The translations under genes were made by a program, and so were the position numbers. Below the pieces are notes generated by a model that had not been told where the DNA came from, did no database searches, and saw only the letters and a list, made by a program, of their open reading frames with translations. A stretch of DNA of 41,475 nucleotides from Lysobacteraceae bacterium (GTDB lineage: Bacteria > Pseudomonadota > Gammaproteobacteria > Xanthomonadales > Xanthomonadaceae), in assembly GCA_027483045.1 (NCBI GenBank), contig JAIXVL010000146.1:1-41475 (forward strand), in the 5' to 3' direction. Below are positions 36,794 to 41,475 of this stretch, in pieces (within the stretch, counting starts at the first letter, position 1; the number at the start of each line of letters is the position of its first letter).

Positions 36794-38857
36794 ATGTCTC
36801 AGCATTCTCCGCGTGTTGGCGCGCTGCGGTGCGCGCTGTTCGCTATTGGGTTGCACTCGATGTTTGCGTTCGCAGCCGAGCCTGCGCTCGATGCGTCGCG
36901 CTTCAACTCGGCCGATATCTTCGAACTGGAAACCGCCAGCGACGTACAGATTTCGCCCGACGGTCGAACCATCGTTTACGTCCGCACACGCTATGACGTG
37001 ATGACTGATCAGCCACGCGCAAACCTGTGGACGATCGACGCAAAGAGTGGCGCGCACCGTCCCTTGCGTTCGGATGGTGACAGTCACCGTTCGCCACGTT
37101 GGTCACCGGATGGCACACGCGTGGCCTACATCTCGAATGCCGAGGGAAAGCCGCAACTTTTCGTGCGTTGGATGGATACCGGGCAGACCGCATTGCTCAC
37201 CAATCTGGTGGAAGGGCCGGGCGACCTCGCTTGGTCTCCTGATGGTCGCAGCATCGCGTTCACGAGCTTCGTGCCGAGCGACGCAGTCTCTCTGGCCACG
37301 CCGCCGGCCAAGCCGGAAGGTGCGGAGTGGGCTGACCCGGTCACGGTAATCGACCGTGCAGTGTTTCGCGCCGATGGGCAGGGGTATCTCGAGACGGGTG
37401 CCACGCACGTTTTCATCGTGTCGGCTGAGGGTGGCTCGCCGCGGCAACTCACGCAGGGTGATGCGGATCACAACGGGCCGCTCGCATTCGCGCCCAATGG
37501 CAAGACGCTGTATGTCTCTGCGAATCGCCGCGCCGATCGCGATCAACAGCCGCTCGATTCCGAGATTTACGCGCTTGATGTGGATAGCGGCGCGCTGAGC
37601 GCGCTCACCAAGCGATTGGGGCCCGACCAAAACCCCGTTGTCTCGCCTGATGGCAAGCAGATCGCGTATCTCGGTTTTGATGATCGGCAGCAGAGTTACC
37701 AGATCACGCAGCTGTATGTGATGGATGCCAATGGCGGCAACGCGCGTGCTGTCAGTGGCGCGCTCGATTTGGAACTCGAAGCGCCTGTGTGGGCGGCTGA
37801 TGGTCGCAGCCTGTTTGTGGTGTATGACCAAGCGGGTGTGCGCAAAGTGGGCCGTCTTTCGCTTGGCGGCGAATTGACCGAACTCGCTTCGCCCGTCGGT
37901 GCTTCGGATGTGGGCCGCCCTTACACGGGTGGCGGATTCTCGGTGTCGCGTTCTGGTGCGTTGGCCTTTGTTCAAGCGTCCACTTCGCGTCCGGGCGATG
38001 TGGCGCTCGTGGAAGGGCGCGGCGCAGCGCGGGTGCTGACATCACTCAACGACGATCTGTTCGGGCACAAACAATTGGGTGAAGTGGAGCGCCTGACTTG
38101 GGCGTCTTCGCACGATGGCAAAACCATAGAAGGATGGCTGGTGACGCAGCCGGGTTTCGATCCGGCGAAGAAATACCCGCTGCTGCTGGAGATTCACGGT
38201 GGCCCGCACACGGCTTATGGCCCGGTGTTCAGTGTGGAGCTGCAGCGCTTTGCAGCCGCGGGCTATCTGGTGCTGTACACCAACCCGCGCGGCAGCACGA
38301 GCTATGGCGAAGACTTCGCCAACAGCATCCACCTCGCGTATCCCGGCTTCGACTACGACGATCTGATGTCGGGAGTGGATGCGGTGATCGCACAGGGCCA
38401 TGTCGATACTCGCAATCTGTTTGTGACCGGCGGTTCGGGTGGCGGCGTGCTGACGGCATGGATCGTTGGCAAGACCGATCGCTTCCGCGCGGCGGTGGTG
38501 GCGAAGCCGGTCATCAACTGGACCAGTTTCGTGCTGACGGCCGACATGACGCCGTACTTCCACCGCTACTGGTTCAAGGCCTTCCCGTGGGAAGACCAGG
38601 CCGACTACTGGCGGCGTTCGCCCTTGTCGCTGGTGGGTAACGTGAAGACGCCGACCATGCTGCTGACCGGCGAGGCCGATTACCGCACGCCCATGTCCGA
38701 GACCGAGCAGTACTACCAGGCGCTCAAGCTGCGGCAGGTGCCCACGGCCATGGTCCGGGTGCCGGAGGCCTCGCACGGTCTGACCGGCCGGCCCAGTCAG
38801 TTCATCGCCAAAATCGACAACATCCTGGCGTGGTTTGAGCGTTATCGGGTGCCCTAG
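36794..38857 (+). CDS. Exported S9-family serine peptidase (acylaminoacyl/dipeptidyl peptidase type)
   Basis: The 687-residue protein has a signal peptide (LRCALFAIGLHSMFAFAAEP), an N-terminal beta-propeller with repeated SPDGR/SPDG blades (ISPDGRTIVYV, WSPDGTRVAYIS, WSPDGRSIAFTS), and a C-terminal alpha/beta-hydrolase domain. The predicted triad is S548 in GGSGGG, D629 in GEADYRTP and H661 in EASHGL. The family cleaves short peptides in the periplasm or outside. ATG 36794 is preferred because GAGG at 36785–36788 sits 5 bases upstream; ATG 36722, directly after rnpB, would add 24 residues before the signal. It is followed by a strong terminator. Confidence 0.93.
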   Translation: MSQHSPRVGALRCALFAIGLHSMFAFAAEPALDASRFNSADIFELETASDVQISPDGRTIVYVRTRYDVMTDQPRANLWTIDAKSGAHRPLRSDGDSHRSPRWSPDGTRVAYISNAEGKPQLFVRWMDTGQTALLTNLVEGPGDLAWSPDGRSIAFTSFVPSDAVSLATPPAKPEGAEWADPVTVIDRAVFRADGQGYLETGATHVFIVSAEGGSPRQLTQGDADHNGPLAFAPNGKTLYVSANRRADRDQQPLDSEIYALDVDSGALSALTKRLGPDQNPVVSPDGKQIAYLGFDDRQQSYQITQLYVMDANGGNARAVSGALDLELEAPVWAADGRSLFVVYDQAGVRKVGRLSLGGELTELASPVGASDVGRPYTGGGFSVSRSGALAFVQASTSRPGDVALVEGRGAARVLTSLNDDLFGHKQLGEVERLTWASSHDGKTIEGWLVTQPGFDPAKKYPLLLEIHGGPHTAYGPVFSVELQRFAAAGYLVLYTNPRGSTSYGEDFANSIHLAYPGFDYDDLMSGVDAVIAQGHVDTRNLFVTGGSGGGVLTAWIVGKTDRFRAAVVAKPVINWTSFVLTADMTPYFHRYWFKAFPWEDQADYWRRSPLSLVGNVKTPTMLLTGEADYRTPMSETEQYYQALKLRQVPTAMVRVPEASHGLTGRPSQFIAKIDNILAWFERYRVP

Positions 38858-38909
38858 AGGCCACGTCTGAGGCCCTGATCGGCCCGCGAGCCCGCGCTGA
38901 AGACTCGAG

Positions 38910-38941
38910 CGGCGCCCATTTTGGGCGCCGTTTCCATTTTT
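38910..38941 (+). terminator. Rho-independent terminator after the S9 peptidase
   Basis: CGGCGCCC (38910–38917) and GGGCGCCG (38923–38930) form an 8-bp stem with an ATTTT loop, followed by a T-rich tail (TTTCCATTTTT). It lies 53 bases after the peptidase stop and separates it from the mra promoter region. Confidence 0.85.
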
Positions 38942-38980
38942 GGTCCTTGGTCCGGGTATGGGGTGGTCTTCTGGTCGTCT

Positions 38981-39005
38981 TTGTTTGCGAATCCATGCAA
39001 AACAA
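38981..39005. repeat. Imperfect inverted repeat upstream of the dcw promoter
   Basis: TTGTTTGC (38981–38988) and GCAAAACAA (38997–39005) are inverted copies with one extra base, around an 8-base centre. It is AT-rich for this region and outside the terminator. It could be a protein-binding site; no regulator is known to me for it. Confidence 0.35.
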
Positions 39006-39009
39006 GGCC

Positions 39010-39018
39010 TGTGGATAA
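39010..39018 (-). promoter_or_regulatory. Consensus DnaA box
   Basis: The plus strand reads TGTGGATAA, so the minus strand is TTATCCACA, the strict 9-base DnaA box. It is 72–80 bases upstream of the mra -35. I noticed no second perfect copy in the window. It could tie division-gene expression to DnaA, but binding is unproven. Confidence 0.55.
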
Positions 39019-39089
39019 ACACCTCATGTAACACTTGAAGTTGGTGCTAAGGCCTTGATGCGCCTAGCGAAATTGCCCGCAGAAAGTCA

Positions 39090-39118
39090 TTGACACACCT
39101 TTGGCGCAGTCCTAACGT
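39090..39118 (+). promoter_or_regulatory. Sigma-70 promoter of the mra/dcw cluster
   Basis: A perfect -35 TTGACA (39090–39095) and a -10 TAACGT (39113–39118) are separated by 17 bases. Transcription should start near 39125, about 37 bases before the mraZ start. This is the best promoter seen in the window and drives mraZ–rsmH–ftsL–ftsI. Confidence 0.75.
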
Positions 39119-39162
39119 GGGCGCCTGAGGGAATTTCTGGTTTTTTGTGGGAGTTGGTGGAG
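39118..39162 (+). promoter_or_regulatory. MraZ operator: five TGGG-like half-sites at 10-bp spacing
   Basis: Pentamers TGGGC (39118), AGGGA (39128), TGGTT (39138), TGGGA (39148) and TGGAG (39158) each begin exactly 10 bases apart. MraZ of E. coli binds TGGGN repeats separated by 5 bases upstream of its own gene, so this is the expected autoregulatory site. It spans from the -10 box to the start codon and covers the ribosome-binding site (GGGAG 39149–39153). Repeats 1 and 4 fit TGGG perfectly; the others have one mismatch. Confidence 0.72.
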
Positions 39163-39608
39163 TGTTCCAGGGCGAGACGGCCATCACGATTGACGACAAG
39201 GGGCGGCTGGCCATTCCGGTGGCCTTCCGCGACGTCGTTGCGCGTGAGTGTGGCAACCGCTTGGTGCTCACCTACAACCCCTTCGATCAGGGCTCGCTCT
39301 ACCTCTACCCCGAGGCTGGCTGGCAGACCGTGCGCGATCAGATCGTCGCCTTGTCGCCGTTTGTCCCGGAGCACCGCGTGTTGCAGCGCATGTTGGTGGG
39401 TGCCGCCACGCCGCTCGAGCCGGATTCGGCCGGTCGCGTGCTGCTGCCGCCGAGCATGCGCGGCACCGCGGGCATCGAGAAAAAAGCCGTGCTGATGGGC
39501 ATGGGTGGCCGACTCGAGTTGTGGAGTGAGCAGGCTCACATCGCGCAGATGCGCCAGACCATCGGTTCGGCCGGGGTCAGTGCAGCGATGCAGGACTTGC
39601 GGCTCTAG
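39162..39608 (+). CDS. mraZ: Transcriptional regulator MraZ
   Basis: The 148-residue DNA-binding protein has two SpoVT/AbrB-like domains: DDKGRLAIPVAFRD near the N terminus and DSAGRVLLPPSMRG near the middle. It represses its own promoter in the dcw cluster. GTG 39162 is chosen because it yields MFQGETAITIDDKGR, aligned to the family start, and GGGAG is 8 bases upstream; GTG 39147 would add five residues from the operator. rsmH follows after 3 bases. Confidence 0.96.
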   Translation: MFQGETAITIDDKGRLAIPVAFRDVVARECGNRLVLTYNPFDQGSLYLYPEAGWQTVRDQIVALSPFVPEHRVLQRMLVGAATPLEPDSAGRVLLPPSMRGTAGIEKKAVLMGMGGRLELWSEQAHIAQMRQTIGSAGVSAAMQDLRL

Positions 39609-39611
39609 CCG

Positions 39612-40550
39612 ATGGTGCCCGCGCCCATCGCACCGCAACCCTCTCATCGGCCGGTGCTTTGGACGCCGGTCTTGGAAGGGCTGGCTGTTAAACCGTCGGG
39701 TGTTTACCTCGACGGCACGTTTGGCCGCGGCGGGCATGCGCGCGGTGTATTGGCGCAACTGGGCCCGGAGGGCCGTTTGTTGGTGATGGACAAGGACCCC
39801 GAAGCGATTCGCGAAGCACTGGCCTTGCAGGCCATCGATGCGCGCGTGCGTGTTCGCCAAGACAGCTTTGCCAATCTTGAAGCTTGGGGCGATACCGCTA
39901 CCGGCTTGGACGGTGTGCTGTTCGATTTGGGTGTGTCGTCGCCGCAGTTGGATGTGGCCGAGCGCGGCTTTAGCTTCCGCAACGATGGTCCGTTGGATAT
40001 GCGCATGGACCCCGATTCGGGGCAGAGCGCTGCGGATTGGATCAACAGCGCGCCCGAGTCAGAAATCGCCGATGTGCTGTGGACCTATGGCGAAGAACGC
40101 CAAAGCCGCCGCATCGCCAAAGCACTGGTGGCGCGCCGCAGCGAAAAGCCGTTCGAGCGCACGGGCGACCTGGCCGACGCCATTGCCAAACTGCTCGGTC
40201 GCGGTGACGGCAAGACGCATCCCGCGACCCGCAGCTTTCAGGCCATTCGCATCCACATCAATCGCGAACTCGCCGACCTGCACTTGGGCCTTGAGGCCGC
40301 AGAGCGTCGCTTGAAGTCCGGCGGGCGCTTGGCGGTGATCAGCTTCCATTCGTTGGAAGATCGCATCGTCAAACAGTTCATCGCCGAGCGCGCTAAGCCG
40401 CCCGCAGGAAACCGTCGTATGCCGGTTGCTGTGGCCTTTGTGCCGCGCTTGCGCTCCATTGGCGATGCCACCAAAGCTGACGATGCCGAACTGGCCGACA
40501 ACCCGCGCGCTCGCAGCGCGGTGTTGCGTGTGGCGGAGAAAGTGGCATGA
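39612..40550 (+). CDS. rsmH: 16S rRNA m4C1402 methyltransferase RsmH
   Basis: The 312-residue enzyme (formerly MraW) N4-methylates C1402, the same nucleotide whose ribose is methylated by RsmI, encoded 3.3 kb upstream. Family marks are [13 protein letters not shown], the SAM site [44 protein letters not shown], and [20 protein letters not shown]. The frame overlaps ftsL by 4 bases. Confidence 0.98.
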   Translation: MVPAPIAPQPSHRPVLWTPVLEGLAVKPSGVYLDGTFGRGGHARGVLAQLGPEGRLLVMDKDPEAIREALALQAIDARVRVRQDSFANLEAWGDTATGLDGVLFDLGVSSPQLDVAERGFSFRNDGPLDMRMDPDSGQSAADWINSAPESEIADVLWTYGEERQSRRIAKALVARRSEKPFERTGDLADAIAKLLGRGDGKTHPATRSFQAIRIHINRELADLHLGLEAAERRLKSGGRLAVISFHSLEDRIVKQFIAERAKPPAGNRRMPVAVAFVPRLRSIGDATKADDAELADNPRARSAVLRVAEKVA

Positions 40551-40816
40551 GCTTGCGCGCGTTCGTGCTGCTGCTCTTGCTTGGCTTGGTGGCCACCAGC
40601 GCGATCGCGATGGTGCTCACGCGGCACCAACATCGTCAGGCCTTCATTGAGTTGTCGCGGCTTGAGCGCGAGCGCGATGATCTCAACATCGAATTCGGTC
40701 GCCTGCAGATTGAGCAGGCGACCTGGTCGGAAACCAATCGCATCGAACAGATTGCGGTCGGAAAGCTCGGCATGAAGTTCCCCGAGGGTGCGGAAGTCGT
40801 GGTGGTGCAGCCATGA
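40547..40816 (+). CDS. ftsL: Cell division protein FtsL
   Basis: The 89-residue bitopic protein has a short cytoplasmic tail, one membrane helix ([19 protein letters not shown]) and a periplasmic leucine-zipper-like coiled coil ([20 protein letters not shown]). It forms the FtsQLB complex of the divisome. Size, topology and position between rsmH and ftsI identify it; the sequence is weakly conserved in the family. It starts inside the rsmH stop and overlaps ftsI by 4 bases. Confidence 0.93.
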   Translation: MSLRAFVLLLLLGLVATSAIAMVLTRHQHRQAFIELSRLERERDDLNIEFGRLQIEQATWSETNRIEQIAVGKLGMKFPEGAEVVVVQP

Positions 40817-41475
40817 GCCCGCGCAACAAGCCAAACACCTTCGATCCACGCGCCCGCATGTTGATGATTGCGGTGATTTTGGGCGCTTGCGGCTTTGCCA
40901 TTGCCGCGCGCGCCGCTTGGCTGCAACTCCTCAATCCGGAGTTCTACCAGCAGCAAGGCGATGCGCGATTCGTGCGCGATATTCCGATCGTGGCTTCGCG
41001 CGGCGCCATTCTGGATCGCAATGGCGAAACACTGGCCGCGTCTTCGCCGGTGTCTTCGGTGTGGGCGAATCCGAAAGAAACGCTCAATCATCCGCAACGA
41101 GTGGGCGAACTCGCGAGAGCCTTGGGCTTGCCGCGCGCTGAGCTGATGCGTCGTTTGGGTGAGCGCGCCGATCGCGAGTTTGTCTATCTACGTCGGCACA
41201 TGAATCCGGATGCGGCCGCTGCCGTGGTGGCTTTGGGCATTCCCGGCGTGCATGAGCAGCGCGAGTTCCGTCGCTTCTACCCGCACGGTGAAGTGATGGC
41301 GCACGTGTTGGGCTTCACCAACATCGACGACCAGGGTCAGGAAGGTCTTGAGCTTGCGTTCGATCCGTGGCTGACCGGCAAGCCCGGTGCGAAGCGCGTC
41401 ATCCGCAATCGCCAAGGTCAAGTCATCGACGACGTGGATTTGCTGCAGGCTGCCGAGCCGGGTCGCGACCTCACC
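40813..41475 (+). CDS. ftsI: Septal peptidoglycan transpeptidase FtsI (PBP3), 5' part
   Basis: The frame opens with ATG 40813 (overlapping the ftsL stop) and runs through the window edge, giving 221 residues without a stop. It has one N-terminal membrane helix (about residues 15–37), then the PBP dimerisation domain with SRGAILDRNGETLAASSPV, FRRFYPHGEVMAHVLGFTN and DDQGQEGLELAFDPWLTG, all standard for class B PBPs. The transpeptidase domain with its SxxK site lies beyond the window. It cross-links septal wall during division. Confidence 0.95.
   Translation, partial: MSPRNKPNTFDPRARMLMIAVILGACGFAIAARAAWLQLLNPEFYQQQGDARFVRDIPIVASRGAILDRNGETLAASSPVSSVWANPKETLNHPQRVGELARALGLPRAELMRRLGERADREFVYLRRHMNPDAAAAVVALGIPGVHEQREFRRFYPHGEVMAHVLGFTNIDDQGQEGLELAFDPWLTGKPGAKRVIRNRQGQVIDDVDLLQAAEPGRDLT

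Overview
The window looks like chromosomal DNA from a GC-rich gammaproteobacterium of the Xanthomonadales/Lysobacterales type. This rests on three things: the xerD–dsbC–purL order leading into a type II secretion (T2SS) operon of Xanthomonas xps order (E-F-G-H-I-J-K-L-M-N-D, no gspC); the glyA–nrdR–rib–nusB–thiL–pgpA block; and rsmI–rnpB upstream of the mraZ–rsmH–ftsL–ftsI division cluster. I could not place the species. Coding density is very high, with many 4-base start/stop overlaps. I saw no insertion sequence, prophage, CRISPR array or tRNA.

Layout. 1–5120: the 3' end of xerD, a DsbC-type disulfide isomerase predicted to be a lipoprotein, and the large purine enzyme PurL. 5117–5806: a small TPR-like lipoprotein overlapping purL. 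5845–16417: an eleven-gene T2SS operon (gspE to gspD). 16428–20925: an ABC polysaccharide exporter (permease plus ATPase with a carbohydrate-binding tail), two family-2 glycosyltransferases and a methyltransferase. These follow gspD after only 10 bases, so 5845–20925 could be one 15-kb transcription unit. 20975–23454 (minus): pyrF and ettA. 23717–27356 (plus): creD, glyA, nrdR and a GNAT acetyltransferase. 27361–30772 (minus): ribBX, ribE, an Mpo1-like membrane protein and ribD. 30860–33279 (plus): ribH, nusB, thiL, pgpA. 33295–35414 (minus): yraN and an LpoA-like lipoprotein. 35469–38857 (plus): rsmI, RNase P RNA and an exported S9 peptidase. 38858–39161: a 304-base regulatory region. 39162–41475: mraZ, rsmH, ftsL and the start of ftsI.

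How the genes work together. The Gsp proteins form a nearly complete machine that exports folded periplasmic proteins; gspC and the prepilin peptidase are not in the window, and an XpsN-type protein probably covers the GspC role. The exporter cassette has the parts of an ABC-dependent O-antigen system in which a terminal modification stops the chain and is read by the ATPase tail. Riboflavin synthesis is split between two divergent units, ribD–mpo1–ribE–ribBX and ribH–nusB–thiL–pgpA, best explained by a local inversion. The division cluster begins with a good sigma-70 promoter followed by five MraZ-type half-sites at exact 10-bp spacing, and a consensus DnaA box lies about 80 bp upstream of that promoter.

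Most of the window is conserved housekeeping or secretion machinery. The best candidates for new biology are the T2SS–glycan-exporter continuity, the lipoprotein next to the T2SS, the ATPase variant lacking the zinc motif, and the regulatory region before mraZ.
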